Shown: positions 26,948-36,337, counted from the first letter of the stretch. The stretch: DNA of 64,000 bases from Leptospira paudalimensis (GCF_026151345.1 NZ_JAMQPR010000001.1:2357176-2421175), one strand, 5' to 3'. Notes: generated by a model not told the origin, from the sequence alone. A program made the numbers and translations.

Positions 26948-26976
26948 TTGACAAATCTTTGTCAATCTGCCATAAT
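26948..26976 (+). promoter_or_regulatory. Sigma70-type promoter overlapped by a perfect palindrome
   Basis: TTGACA (26948-26953), a 17-bp spacer and CATAAT (26971-26976) form a near-consensus promoter 26 bp before the deacylase ATG. The -35 box is the left arm of the 18-bp palindrome TTGACAAATCTTTGTCAA (26948-26965, 8-bp arms, 2-bp centre). A dimeric repressor bound there would occlude RNA polymerase. Confidence 0.65.
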
Positions 26977-27001
26977 TTCGAATGGTTTTTCTGGAGGTAT
27001 C

Positions 27002-28750
27002 ATGGCAGAAACTCTTATCAAACAAGCACGTATTTTTGATGGAAGCACAAACCCATCGTTTATTGGAGATGTGCGGATCAAAGACGGAATTGTGGAGACG
27101 ATTTCTAAAACTGAATTGAGTGCAAAACCAGGAGAGACAGTCATTGATGCAAAAGGCCAATGGCTCACTCCAGGTTTTATCGATTTTCATACTCATTATG
27201 ATGCTGAAATTGAAATGGCTCCAGATCTTTCTGAATCAGTAAGACATGGAATTACAACAATTTCTCTTGGAAGTTGTTCTTTGAGTTTGGCAGTGGGAGA
27301 TCCAACAGACCTTGCTGATATGTTTAGCCGTGTCGAAGCAATCCCTAGAAAAAATGTATTATCGATATTAGAGAGTAAAAAAAATTGGAACTCTGCCATT
27401 GAATACAAAAAACATTTAAACGATCTTCCATTAGGTCCCAATGTAACTTCCTTTGCAGGTCACTCAGCAATCCGTGCTCATGTCATGGGATTGGAGAGAT
27501 CATTAACAAAAGGAGAAAAACCAACCAAACAAGAGTTAGATAAAATGAACCAACACCTAGAAGAAGCATTGGATGCTGGTTTTATGGGTTTATCGATTAA
27601 TACACTTGTTTGGGATAAAATGGATGGTTCCCGGTTTCGTTCACGACCACTACCTTCAACGTTTGCCAACTGGAGTGAGTATGAGTTTTTAAACAAAACT
27701 CTTAGGAAACGAGGAAAAATTTTCCAAGGTGTTCCAAACGTTTCCACTAAAATCAACGTTTTGATGTTTTTAAAAGAGGCATTCGGTATTTTTAGAAAAC
27801 CATTAAAAACAACCATCATCTCTCTAATGGATGTAAAATTTGATCCAGGTTTGTATAAATTATTAGGTGTGATTGGAAGGATTACAAATAAACTTTTCCG
27901 ATCTGACTTTCGATTCCAAGCTCTCCCTGAACCATTTGATCTGTATGCCGATGGGATGGATGTGGTTGTGTTTGAAGAGTTTGCTGCTGGTGCAAAAGCA
28001 AACCACATTGAAGATGAATTGGAACGAAAAACATTAATGAAGGATCCAAACTATCGATCTTGGTTTAAAAGACAATGGACAAATTGGTTTTTACCTCGAG
28101 TGTTTCATAGAAACTTTCGAGAAACAAAAATTGTTGATGCACCAGACAAATCACTCATTGGTAAATCAATCGATGATGTAGCGAAAGAAAGAGGTGTCCA
28201 TTCCGTAACCGCATTTTTGGATTTAGTGGCTGAGCATGGAAACAAAGTTAGGTGGTATACCGTAATGGCTAACCATAGAAAGGAACCACTCCAAAAAATA
28301 GTTTCCTATCCAGATATTCTCATCGGATTTTCAGATGCTGGTGCTCACCTTCGGGGAATGGCACATTATAACTTTCCTCTTCGTATGTTAAAACTAGTTA
28401 GAGATGCTGAATTGGAAAACAAACCATTTATGAGTATAGAAAGAGCTGTTCACAGACTTACTGGTGAAATTGGTGATTGGTTTGGAATTGATGCAGGTTA
28501 TATCAAAGAAGGAAAACGTGCTGACCTCGTCCTCATTGATCCAAACAAATTGGACGACTCTTTAGCGAAAGACGTCGAAGCTCCGATGCCGTTTATGGAG
28601 GATTTTAAACGATGGGTTCGTCGTAATGATGAAACCATCAAAAAAGTATTCATCAATGGAAAACTGGCAGTGGATGGTGGCAAACCCGTCGCAGGACTAG
28701 GAAAAGAACGAGGGTATGGTCGCTTTTTAGAATCACAAATCGGCGTTTAA
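27002..28750 (+). CDS. N-acyl-D-amino-acid deacylase family amidohydrolase
   Basis: A 582-residue metal-dependent hydrolase. The amidohydrolase signature PGFIDFHTHYDAE supplies the HxH ligands, GSCSLSL holds the conserved Cys region, and GHSAIRAHVMG and FSDAGAHLRGMAHYNFPL complete the active site typical of D-aminoacylase-type enzymes. N- and C-terminal segments form the small composite beta domain. It would deacylate N-acyl-D-amino acids or related amides. The frame is open from 26894, but the ATG at 27002 has GGAGG upstream and begins at the family's normal N-terminus (MAETLIKQARIFDG). Confidence 0.88.
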   Translation: MAETLIKQARIFDGSTNPSFIGDVRIKDGIVETISKTELSAKPGETVIDAKGQWLTPGFIDFHTHYDAEIEMAPDLSESVRHGITTISLGSCSLSLAVGDPTDLADMFSRVEAIPRKNVLSILESKKNWNSAIEYKKHLNDLPLGPNVTSFAGHSAIRAHVMGLERSLTKGEKPTKQELDKMNQHLEEALDAGFMGLSINTLVWDKMDGSRFRSRPLPSTFANWSEYEFLNKTLRKRGKIFQGVPNVSTKINVLMFLKEAFGIFRKPLKTTIISLMDVKFDPGLYKLLGVIGRITNKLFRSDFRFQALPEPFDLYADGMDVVVFEEFAAGAKANHIEDELERKTLMKDPNYRSWFKRQWTNWFLPRVFHRNFRETKIVDAPDKSLIGKSIDDVAKERGVHSVTAFLDLVAEHGNKVRWYTVMANHRKEPLQKIVSYPDILIGFSDAGAHLRGMAHYNFPLRMLKLVRDAELENKPFMSIERAVHRLTGEIGDWFGIDAGYIKEGKRADLVLIDPNKLDDSLAKDVEAPMPFMEDFKRWVRRNDETIKKVFINGKLAVDGGKPVAGLGKERGYGRFLESQIGV

Positions 28751-28803
28751 AAAAGGTTTGAAGTTGGATTCTGGATCGATTAGATTCAGTATCCAACCAA
28801 ACC

Positions 28804-29592
28804 ATGAAACCAAACTCGATTTCAATTTTATATTCTTCCTTCCTTCTCACCTTACTTCTCTTACACATCCAATGTTCTAGTGCGAGTCGCAGCGAACGAG
28901 AATATGCCTCGCGGAGTACGGGAGATGAATACGAGGAATCCAAAGCTTCACCAGGTGTTTCTTCCTCTCCAAAACCTGAAGGCAAACCACAAGAAAACAA
29001 ATCCCAAAAAAGGATGATGATCTATACTGTTGTTGTGAATTTACAATCAAAGGAAATTGAACCAAAAGTATTAGAAATCATCAAATTGGCAGAATCGTTT
29101 GGAGGATATGCACTCCAATACAGTTCCCAAGGAACCATCCAGTTAAAAATCCCGCAGGAAAATCTAAAAAACTTTCTCAGCAGTTTAAAAAAGGAATCAC
29201 ATAATTATTCTGAAGATGTTTCTGCCAAAGATGTTACAGAAGATTATTTGGATACAGAGATACGTTTAGAAAATGCACAGAAGATGCGGACTCGGTTATT
29301 AGAAATTTTAAAGACTGCAAAAACTTTGGAAGAAACTTTAAAAGTTGAAGCAGAACTGAATAAAGTATCTGAATCCATAGAACGATGGGAAGGAAAACTA
29401 AAGTATTTATCCCAAGCAGTCCAACTCTCGACTGTTACCGTTCATGTAAGGCAAAAATGGGAACCAGTTGTTCAAAAAGAATACCAACCCGGACCAATTG
29501 GATATCCTTTCTATTGGTTATATTTGGGACTTGGCAAAGTAAAAGATGGATTCATCTGGTTATTCATCCAAGAAATTCCAAAAGAAAAATAA
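28804..29592 (+). CDS. DUF4349 domain lipoprotein
   Basis: A 262-residue predicted lipoprotein: signal peptide with lipobox LHIQC (Cys about residue 22), a disordered Ser/Pro/Lys linker, then the DUF4349 domain (about 75-245). DUF4349 is visible as MIYTVVVNLQSKEIEPKVLEI, a coiled-coil segment (EDYLDTEIRLENAQKMRTRLLEIL), and an STVTVHV strand. Function is unknown; the domain occurs in envelope proteins across bacteria. The C-terminus ends in a short hydrophobic stretch (YPFYWLYLGLG). It is followed by the TPM-domain gene after 10 bp. Confidence 0.85.
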   Translation: MKPNSISILYSSFLLTLLLLHIQCSSASRSEREYASRSTGDEYEESKASPGVSSSPKPEGKPQENKSQKRMMIYTVVVNLQSKEIEPKVLEIIKLAESFGGYALQYSSQGTIQLKIPQENLKNFLSSLKKESHNYSEDVSAKDVTEDYLDTEIRLENAQKMRTRLLEILKTAKTLEETLKVEAELNKVSESIERWEGKLKYLSQAVQLSTVTVHVRQKWEPVVQKEYQPGPIGYPFYWLYLGLGKVKDGFIWLFIQEIPKEK

Positions 29593-29602
29593 GTTTTATT
29601 GT

Positions 29603-31384
29603 ATGAAAAGACTATTCTTTGCCATAACGTTAGTTAGTATTTTTTCATGTAAAATGCCCTTTGGCTCCTATCCGGAACTCACAGGACCTGTTGTTGATCC
29701 AAGTGGATATTTGCCAATAGATACCAAATCAAAACTAGAAACCATTTTACTGGAAGAGGAAAAAATCACTTCCAATCAAGTTGTGATTTATATTACAGAA
29801 AGTTTAAGAGAAAGTACGATTGAAAGAGAAGCAGTTGCTGTTTTTGAACAATGGAAACTCGGACAAAAAGATAAAGACAATGGAATTTTATTGTTACTTG
29901 CTCCAAACGATAAGAAAGTAAGGATTGAAGTTGGTTATGGACTGGAATCAATCCTTACTGATTTAATTGCAAAACGTATCATTGATGAAATCATCATCCC
30001 CAATATGAAAGCTGGAAATCCTTCTATGGCGATGATCTCTGGAGTCACTGCCATATTAGAACAACTCCGGACTCAGTCACCGAAGTTAACGAATGAAAAT
30101 TGCGCAAAACCATTTAGTGATACCAATTCAGAATTACACTCCGATACAATTCCATACCTCATAAAGGAAACAAAATCGATTCGATCGATTGATTTTAAAT
30201 TCTGTGTGCTTCCATTAGAATCCCAATTTGCTTTAGAAGGTGCAGCCAATCACCTACTCTTACAACAACAGAAATCTTCGCAAAATGTAAGTTCAGTGAT
30301 TTTTGTCACTTCACCTAAAAATGAGTACAAAGGCACAATCGTGACAAGCCCAGATTTTTACTGGTCTCTCAGCCAAAACAAAATCAGGAGTATCTTCCGT
30401 AATCGATACCAGGAAAGTCGAACAGGAGATTTTACAAATTATACATACCGCGCATATTTAGATATGTTAGATCATATCCGTCATAATAACAAAATCGAAA
30501 TCGAAAAAGGCACAGGTATATACGATCCTTATGATTCCTTAGAACGATTCTCTTATGACAGGGCAGGTGAAACCATTCGAAAGTTAGAAACAGAATACAA
30601 GATTGGAATTCAAATTCTTTTCTTAGATACAAAAAGTGATTTAACGGAAGAAGGAAAAAAATACCACCAATTGGCTTTTGGAAAGTCACCTGGGATTACC
30701 TTACTCTTTTCCTTAAATCAAAAAAAATTCTTGGTTTATACCGATCAAAACTCGATGGTTGAGTCAACAAATGGATCCACTAGTTACCTCATTGAAACTT
30801 CAAAACTGGAGCAAACGATCACAAATGCGATCACATCTGAATTAAAAGTTGCAGACATTGATTGGATCTGCATTCGAAGTGCGGAAGGAATTGACACTTA
30901 CCTCAATTCACTTCGTTACCAAAAAGATTTTAATTACGAAAATTCATCTCAATCGACATCGTCTAACTCAATTACAAACATCAACATAAAGGAACCACAT
31001 TTTGTGTTTCAATTATTCTTTATGCTGATGTTTTTTTTCCTATGGATTGGGTTGGCTTCGGGTGAGGGAATTATCTTCTTTTATGGACTCTTTTATGTGA
31101 TCGGTGTCATCATTCGAACGAAGATGTATCTTTTACCTGATTCACCTAACATATATGTAATGTTTTCAATGTTGGTTTCAGCCATTTTAACCACGATCTT
31201 CAGTTTTATCTTTCGGAAACTCGGTTGGTCAACCACAGTCAGTTCCCACACTCGAGACTTTTTTACAAGTTCCGGTTCTAGCTCAAGTTCTGGATCAGGA
31301 TCCAGTTATCGTTCCTCTGGTAGCTCCTACTCGGGCGGAGGAGGAAGGTCAGGTGGTGGTGGTGCAAGCGGAAGTTGGTCATAA
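29603..31384 (+). CDS. TPM-domain (YgcG-like) envelope protein
   Basis: A 593-residue protein with a spirochaete-type lipobox (VSIFSC) and an N-terminal TPM domain (about 25-165: GPVVDPSGYLP, KDKDNGILLLLAPNDKKVRIEVGYGLE). A second similar region follows (about 300-450: YDPYDSLERFSYDRAGETI, LLFSLNQKKFLVYTD), then three hydrophobic helices (about 475-550) and a Gly/Ser-rich tail (GGGGRSGGGGASGSW). TPM proteins are linked to membrane-protein repair or phosphatase activity. The start was set to ATG 29603; the frame opens at 29546 inside the previous gene. Confidence 0.85.
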   Translation: MKRLFFAITLVSIFSCKMPFGSYPELTGPVVDPSGYLPIDTKSKLETILLEEEKITSNQVVIYITESLRESTIEREAVAVFEQWKLGQKDKDNGILLLLAPNDKKVRIEVGYGLESILTDLIAKRIIDEIIIPNMKAGNPSMAMISGVTAILEQLRTQSPKLTNENCAKPFSDTNSELHSDTIPYLIKETKSIRSIDFKFCVLPLESQFALEGAANHLLLQQQKSSQNVSSVIFVTSPKNEYKGTIVTSPDFYWSLSQNKIRSIFRNRYQESRTGDFTNYTYRAYLDMLDHIRHNNKIEIEKGTGIYDPYDSLERFSYDRAGETIRKLETEYKIGIQILFLDTKSDLTEEGKKYHQLAFGKSPGITLLFSLNQKKFLVYTDQNSMVESTNGSTSYLIETSKLEQTITNAITSELKVADIDWICIRSAEGIDTYLNSLRYQKDFNYENSSQSTSSNSITNINIKEPHFVFQLFFMLMFFFLWIGLASGEGIIFFYGLFYVIGVIIRTKMYLLPDSPNIYVMFSMLVSAILTTIFSFIFRKLGWSTTVSSHTRDFFTSSGSSSSSGSGSSYRSSGSSYSGGGGRSGGGGASGSWS

Positions 31385-31388
31385 AATT

Positions 31389-31955
31389 TTAAACTTTGAT
31401 CAATCTTTGTGCTGAATGGATCATTTGTGATTTCATCCTTTCAATGACCTTGCGATCTTTTGTGAGTGCATACAAACGTAATCCACCCAAATAACTCATA
31501 TAAAGTTCATAACTCAGGGATTTTACAAGATCGAGGCGTAAACTTGGTTCGAATTTTAGGATACAAATTTCAACAGTTTCTAACACGTGTTGTATGGCAC
31601 GATTCCGATACGAGTCAAATTGGTTCAGGTGGGAAATTTCACCGGAAAACAATGCTATCGGACAATCTTTTCTAGAGGTATTCCTCTGGTTTCTAACAAT
31701 AAAATTTACCCATTTATCAATGAAGTCAGAAAGGTCGTTTGCTTTCCCTAATACTTTTAACATCACAACCCGTTGTTGTTCGGACAAATAGTTTAGGTAT
31801 TCAAAACCAATGTCATCCTTGGATCGAAAATGATCATATAGAGTTTTTTTATACGCACCGGCCTTTTCTAAAATTTCTGCGATCCCAGTTGCCTGGAATC
31901 CTTTCTCTCGGAACAAAGCAAATGAACTTTCTAAAATCTTATCTTTGGGTTTCAA
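31389..31955 (-). CDS. TetR-family transcriptional regulator
   Basis: A 188-residue repressor-type regulator. The N-terminal helix-turn-helix is ALFREKGFQATGIAEILEKAGAYKKTLYDHFRSKDD in outline (residues about 13-50), and the C-terminal domain is an all-helical ligand pocket. It starts with TTG at 31955, with GGAG at good spacing. It lies 17 bp downstream of the PhoD-like gene on the same strand and may share its transcript. Its target could be local or distant, and the ligand is unknown. Confidence 0.92.
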   Translation of the reverse strand: MKPKDKILESSFALFREKGFQATGIAEILEKAGAYKKTLYDHFRSKDDIGFEYLNYLSEQQRVVMLKVLGKANDLSDFIDKWVNFIVRNQRNTSRKDCPIALFSGEISHLNQFDSYRNRAIQHVLETVEICILKFEPSLRLDLVKSLSYELYMSYLGGLRLYALTKDRKVIERMKSQMIHSAQRLIKV

Positions 31956-31972
31956 AATGATGACTCCATTCT

Positions 31973-33031
31973 CTATTTTTTTTCTAACTGGTCCGCTGGC
32001 AAATTAGATTGAATCTCTAAAACAGAATTCCCTTTTACATCCTTGATGGATGTCGACCAATGTAACATCCCATCTTTCAAAGAAATTTGAATGGTTCCAT
32101 AGTTTTCATTTTTGTAAGCAGTCCCAATTTTCAATTCGGAATCATATTCTAAAGGTAAAAATGGAAGAGGCAAATTGAGTGAACTGGATGTAATCTCAAT
32201 CAAAGACGATTTATTTTGGATTTTGTATTCATGGATTTCGGCAATATGCCTGTCTCCTGATACAAGTAACAATCCCTTTGTCTTAGCATTTTGTAAGGCT
32301 AACAATAACCTTTCTCGTTCATGTGGAAAATTATTCCATTTTTCAAATGGTTGTTCCGTTGGTAATACTTGGATGCTGGATACAAAAATGAGTAAATCGG
32401 AAGGTTTTGATAGTTCTTTTGTAAGCCATTCCCACTGCTCTTGTCCCAAAATGGTTCGAGTTGTATCGGAAGAAGGACGATATTGGCTTTTGCCAGTCAA
32501 AAAAGAATAAAAACTCTTCTCTAATGGAGAACGAAAGTAACGTGTATCGGGAATGACAATATGGATCTTTTTTCCCTGAAATGGTATCCAATACGAATAG
32601 AAGATCCCTTCGTTATTTTCTGTGCCAAGAGAGATTTGTTTTGGCATCATTGGCAAAACGTATTTTAAAAATATATTTCTGGAATTTATTTTGTCACCAT
32701 ATTCTGCACCACTATCATTGACTCCGTAATCATGGTCGTCCCAAGTAAACAGTAGTTTGGTGTCTTTCTGAATGGCTTTCCATTCTGGTCGATTGAATTG
32801 TTTTTCATAAGCTGGAATTTTATCATTTGCAGACAATTGGTCTGAATAAATATTATCACCTAACATGATCAAGTAGTTCAATTTTTCTGATTGGATGGTT
32901 TTTAGAATCGGGCTTTCTTTTTCTTGGTGTAAACAAGAACCAAATCCAATCGAAAGAGTTTTTGAATCCTTTGCTAGCAGAGGAATGGTAAGTGAACTAA
33001 GACATAGAAGGATAAAGAAAAAATGTTTCAT
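31973..33031 (-). CDS. PhoD-like metallophosphatase, exported
   Basis: A 352-residue protein with a signal peptide (ends LLAKD). The phosphatase core has GFGSCLHQE, MLGDNIYSD, WDDHDYGVND, and SGDRHIAEIHE, the metal-binding motifs of PhoD-type alkaline phosphatase/phosphodiesterases. It lacks the large N-terminal domain of classic PhoD and is closer to the compact PhoD-like group. It probably hydrolyses phosphate esters in the periplasm. Confidence 0.9.
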   Translation of the reverse strand: MKHFFFILLCLSSLTIPLLAKDSKTLSIGFGSCLHQEKESPILKTIQSEKLNYLIMLGDNIYSDQLSANDKIPAYEKQFNRPEWKAIQKDTKLLFTWDDHDYGVNDSGAEYGDKINSRNIFLKYVLPMMPKQISLGTENNEGIFYSYWIPFQGKKIHIVIPDTRYFRSPLEKSFYSFLTGKSQYRPSSDTTRTILGQEQWEWLTKELSKPSDLLIFVSSIQVLPTEQPFEKWNNFPHERERLLLALQNAKTKGLLLVSGDRHIAEIHEYKIQNKSSLIEITSSSLNLPLPFLPLEYDSELKIGTAYKNENYGTIQISLKDGMLHWSTSIKDVKGNSVLEIQSNLPADQLEKK

Positions 33032-33112
33032 TCGTGAAATGATAGAACGAGTTGAGGCCTATCTCCTAATAGAAGTTTGGATGGATGTTTAGGTAACGTC
33101 AATCGCAAATCC

Positions 33113-33595
33113 TTATCTGCCATACCTGTAATACCCATGCCTTGGGTATTGGTAGGAAGGCTTTGTCAAATAAGGAACAATGGTCGGATATGGAGATCGC
33201 ATTTCAATTCGAAAGTCTGATTTTCGAAACAAGGATCCTCGGTATAAAATTGCATTTTGGTAGTAGGTTTCGTTCACAAAAGGTGAATACACCATCCCTG
33301 TCATTTGCCATTCAAATTGTGCAGTTTCACCCGTGACGGTCACTTCCGTTTCTTTATACATCATGGATGCGGACCGCATATCACCTACAACACATGGTTC
33401 CAATCGGCTTGGCACAGGCCCTTGCATCAAAACCAAACATTCGGAATTGTAACCATATCTTTTTGCAAACCCTACTGAACTTACTTTGATGGGGTTAGCA
33501 GGTTCATCCAACGTTGTATACTCTTGGTTCGTTTGCCGACCCGAACAAACAATACAAAAGGCAAAAGTGAAAAATAGAATCCAATATTGAGTCAT
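33113..33595 (-). CDS. Predicted lipoprotein of a tandem paralogous pair (copy 1)
   Basis: A 160-residue secreted protein, likely lipoprotein (lipobox FCIVC). Core motif: YGYNSECLVL...SRLEPCVVGDMRS, followed by beta-rich sequence and a Tyr/Arg-rich tail (YPRHGYYRYGR). The same core (GYNSECLVL...SRMEPCPVGDFRS) is in the upstream neighbour at 33612-34052, with three Cys conserved in equivalent positions or nearly so. No function is recognised. Confidence 0.8.
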   Translation of the reverse strand: MTQYWILFFTFAFCIVCSGRQTNQEYTTLDEPANPIKVSSVGFAKRYGYNSECLVLMQGPVPSRLEPCVVGDMRSASMMYKETEVTVTGETAQFEWQMTGMVYSPFVNETYYQNAILYRGSLFRKSDFRIEMRSPYPTIVPYLTKPSYQYPRHGYYRYGR

Positions 33596-33611
33596 TTGTT
33601 CAAATCCCCTT

Positions 33612-34052
33612 TCATTTCGAATATTGTAAGGTAGGTATCTTTCGATTTTGATTTTGACTTTGTGACATAGATTGTCGGAGGATATTTTCCTTTAACGACC
33701 GGTTATGGAATGGACCTCGTCCAAGTGTGACGTCTTTGTAAAACTCTAAATTGGAATGTCCTTCTAATACATAACTTGGAACATACCAGACATGGAGGCG
33801 ACCTTCTACTTTGATCAATCGATCATAATCAACACTTCTGAAATCCCCAACAGGACAAGGTTCCATTCTAGAAAATGGAATCGATTCACTTGGCAGGACC
33901 AAACATTCCGAATTGTAACCTAAGGCAACTTGCCGGCGAAGGTAGTCGTTTCTCTTTTCTCTTACCGAATCATCAACGATGCCTAAAAAAACCATACGGT
34001 CAAAACTGGTACAAGAAAGGAAACTTAGGAGAATCAAAAAGAGCCACCTCAT
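33612..34052 (-). CDS. Predicted lipoprotein of a tandem paralogous pair (copy 2)
   Basis: A 146-residue predicted lipoprotein (lipobox LSFLSC). It shares the motif LGYNSECLVL...FSRMEPCPVGDFRS with the adjacent gene and a LYRGSLF/LGRGPFH-like segment near the C-terminus. I chose the ATG at 34052, since AGGAGG lies about 13 bp upstream and the signal peptide starts there; the frame is open to 34103. The pair is probably an old tandem duplication. Function unknown. Confidence 0.77.
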   Translation of the reverse strand: MRWLFLILLSFLSCTSFDRMVFLGIVDDSVREKRNDYLRRQVALGYNSECLVLPSESIPFSRMEPCPVGDFRSVDYDRLIKVEGRLHVWYVPSYVLEGHSNLEFYKDVTLGRGPFHNRSLKENILRQSMSQSQNQNRKIPTLQYSK

Positions 34053-34088
34053 AGGGAAAGTATAACCTCCTAACGGAAGAAAAGCGAT

Positions 34089-34117
34089 GGTAGTTATCCG
34101 CATTTGCGGATACTACC
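34089..34117 (-). terminator. Hairpin after the 34.2-34.7 kb lipoprotein gene
   Basis: GGTAGTTATCCGCA and TGCGGATACTACC pair over 13 bp with one bulged T and a 2-nt centre. It lies 63 bp beyond the stop of the minus-strand gene ending at 34180. On the minus strand the 3' flank is ATCGCTTTTCTT, a weak T-tract. It could be a terminator or a structured 5' leader of the next lipoprotein gene. Confidence 0.5.
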
Positions 34118-34179
34118 TAAATCAGTCCTTCGACTTTCTTTTTTGGTTATGGATTTTGAAGTGAGGAAAACTAATGAAA

Positions 34180-34713
34180 TTAAAGTTTTTGGAATTGGAT
34201 TCGGTAAGCGGTAACCGCTGAGGAAACGGGTCGCCCTTGGCACTGGTACAAATCAGGATCAACAAGACCAGAAGCCAAAATTTGGTATTGTTTTCCCACT
34301 TCGAAACTGATTTCACTTGGAGTGGGATTCTGTGAAGAAAATAATTCTGTGTTACCTTCCTTCAATTTGACATGAAAATCAAACGAAAGGGAATTACACC
34401 TGGAGGAAGATAAAGTCTGTTTACCTGCAAATGATTGGACTTGGTATTTTCCCGATTTTTCTACTTGAAGGGAACCATTGACAAGTTGTGCACTGCAAAT
34501 AGATGTTTGCCCTTCTCGTAAAACGAATGTTATTCCTGCATTTTCATTCGTCAAAAATTGGCATGGTGGATTGGATAATGCAAGAAATACCAAAACATCA
34601 CCGAGCGGATCACCAGTGATTTTGGTTCCTGGAATGAGTCCTTTGTCTTCTTGTGAGGAACATTGGAAAACAAACAAAAATAAACAGAAATGGAATAAAC
34701 AAAACTTACGCAT
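34180..34713 (-). CDS. Predicted lipoprotein, function unknown
   Basis: A 177-residue lipoprotein candidate with a very hydrophobic signal peptide and lipobox VFQC. The mature part is beta-rich (ENAGITFVLREGQTSICSAQLVNGSLQVEKSGKYQVQSF in outline) with four further Cys (CQF, SICSA, RCNS, YQCQG), suggesting two disulfides. It resembles a carbohydrate-binding or CUB-like sandwich only in general composition. No family was recognised. Confidence 0.78.
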   Translation of the reverse strand: MRKFCLFHFCLFLFVFQCSSQEDKGLIPGTKITGDPLGDVLVFLALSNPPCQFLTNENAGITFVLREGQTSICSAQLVNGSLQVEKSGKYQVQSFAGKQTLSSSRCNSLSFDFHVKLKEGNTELFSSQNPTPSEISFEVGKQYQILASGLVDPDLYQCQGRPVSSAVTAYRIQFQKL

Positions 34714-34764
34714 ACTTTACCTACTTGTCAAAACGAATAGGTAAAAAAATACGAAGTTGGTCCT

Positions 34765-35391
34765 TTATTGTTTGAGAATCGTAAACTGTTTCCGAATTTG
34801 TTCCATCATTTGGATTTTTTCCAGACTCGATTTGTCTGTACTTTCAGGTGCATCCTGCAATGTTAAAATCCTTGTTCCCTCCCTAGTAGGGATCAAATAA
34901 ATTTCGTATACAAGGTCCACACCAGATATTTTCACAAATAATTTTTTTCCTGAGTAAGTTTGGTTTCCAAAACGATCTTCTACATCAAAAATTTGTGTAT
35001 TTTCTTTTCCCATACGATCGGCAAATGCGTTAGTATAATCTTCGATTGTGATCGCCTCGGATAAAACAAAATACATGATTTTGAAATCATTACCAGACAA
35101 AACCCAACTTTTATCACTATCGGATTGTATATCAGCTTCCCAAGTAAAGGATGCTAAATAGGAAAACTGAATTCCACCATAGGAGAACTCTTTCCATTTA
35201 CCTGCTTTCAGCAATAGATTTAAATTTTGGAAATTTCCATTTACTTTTTTAGGAACATCTGCTATGAGATCATAGTCCTTTCCATTGATTTGGAGTGTAT
35301 ATTGAACATTTGGTTCTTTACTTTCATCAATGGCAAGGAGTGGGAAAACAAGAGTTAAAAAACTAACAAAAAATAGATGTGAATATTTCAA
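34765..35391 (-). CDS. Secreted protein, function unknown
   Basis: A 208-residue protein with a signal peptide (ends PLLA) when started at TTG 35391, which has AGGTGG upstream. The frame is open from ATG 35475, but the extra residues are very basic and overlap the neighbouring gene. The mature protein has FKIMYFVLSEAITIEDYTNAFADRM and GKKLFVKISGVDLVYEIYLIP, reminiscent of small periplasmic proteins that protect or sense (PsbP-like). That resemblance is weak. Confidence 0.72.
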   Translation of the reverse strand: MKYSHLFFVSFLTLVFPLLAIDESKEPNVQYTLQINGKDYDLIADVPKKVNGNFQNLNLLLKAGKWKEFSYGGIQFSYLASFTWEADIQSDSDKSWVLSGNDFKIMYFVLSEAITIEDYTNAFADRMGKENTQIFDVEDRFGNQTYSGKKLFVKISGVDLVYEIYLIPTREGTRILTLQDAPESTDKSSLEKIQMMEQIRKQFTILKQ

Positions 35392-35458
35392 TGGTGACCA
35401 CCTGACTTTCACATCATTTCGGATTGGTTTTGATTTGTAAATAGAGGTTTTCCTTTTT

Positions 35459-36337
35459 TTAAAGACCACATTCACTGTCTGAGATACACGCGAGTTTACT
35501 CATAAAACATTTTCCACTGTTGGAACAAACATGAGGTGATGGACCATTACAAGTTGATGTAGCAGAAATCTCACGACAGGTTCTGTTGTTTTTTTCTTCA
35601 TTGGTTAGAACAATGAGTCTAAATTCAGAATGGATTTTGAGTTCTGGATTCGTTTTTAAAGAAGCTGTCACTTGAAATGACTGAAACATTTGATTGGTAG
35701 AATTAGTGGGGACACCCGTTACAATTCCTGTTTTGGAATCGAAAGAAATTCCACTCGGAAGCTTAGGTTCAATTCCAAACACAATCTCACCTAAATTCAC
35801 TAACCCTTGTAAGGAAGGATTCAAAGCCCTTGGTTCAAAATTTTCGATCTCTTGGTTGGTTTCCAAAAAGTAAGAACGGAACGAATAATGAAACGATCCG
35901 AGACATGGCAAAAGTCGTTTTTCTTTTCCTTTCGATGGACTGACAATTAGAACTTCGATCATGGAATTGGGACATACTTTCACTTGGGCCTGAATTTCAT
36001 CATCAGAAGTGTTTGTAAAGGAAACATACTTATCACCACCTTCTCCCCACAATTCATTCGGAGATAACGATAGAAGATTTTTTCCAGTGATCACAAAATT
36101 AGTATTTTCCAAAAGTACGTCTGGTGTGATGGAGTGGATCTCAAATTCATTCTCTAATGTTGGCTCATTTGATTCATTCGATGTATCAACTTGTGGCACT
36201 TTGACCACAAGAAGGATTCCTTCCACCCAATTAGCAAAATTTGAACTCGAATTGTCGGAACAATTAAGTAAAACGAAAACCAATGAAATCATCATTAGAA
36301 TTTTTGCATAACGATTGTTATCGATTTTTTTCCCCAT
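35459..36337 (-). CDS. Lipoprotein with putative Ig-fold domain
   Basis: A 292-residue predicted lipoprotein (lipobox VLLNC). The middle region is an IPT-like segment (EIHSITPDVLLENTNFVITGKNLLS). A putative-Ig domain follows, with the signature LPSGISFDSKTGIVTGVPT. The C-terminus has a Cys-rich tail (CREISATSTC to CISDSECGL) with eight cysteines. The ATG at 36337 has AAGGTGG upstream and is preferred over 36349. It may be a surface adhesin-type protein. Confidence 0.82.
   Translation of the reverse strand: MGKKIDNNRYAKILMMISLVFVLLNCSDNSSSNFANWVEGILLVVKVPQVDTSNESNEPTLENEFEIHSITPDVLLENTNFVITGKNLLSLSPNELWGEGGDKYVSFTNTSDDEIQAQVKVCPNSMIEVLIVSPSKGKEKRLLPCLGSFHYSFRSYFLETNQEIENFEPRALNPSLQGLVNLGEIVFGIEPKLPSGISFDSKTGIVTGVPTNSTNQMFQSFQVTASLKTNPELKIHSEFRLIVLTNEEKNNRTCREISATSTCNGPSPHVCSNSGKCFMSKLACISDSECGL

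Noticed and set aside
33130..33150. AATACCC/GGGTATT hairpin
   Set aside because: It lies within the last codons of a lipoprotein gene and has no T-run, so I do not call a terminator.
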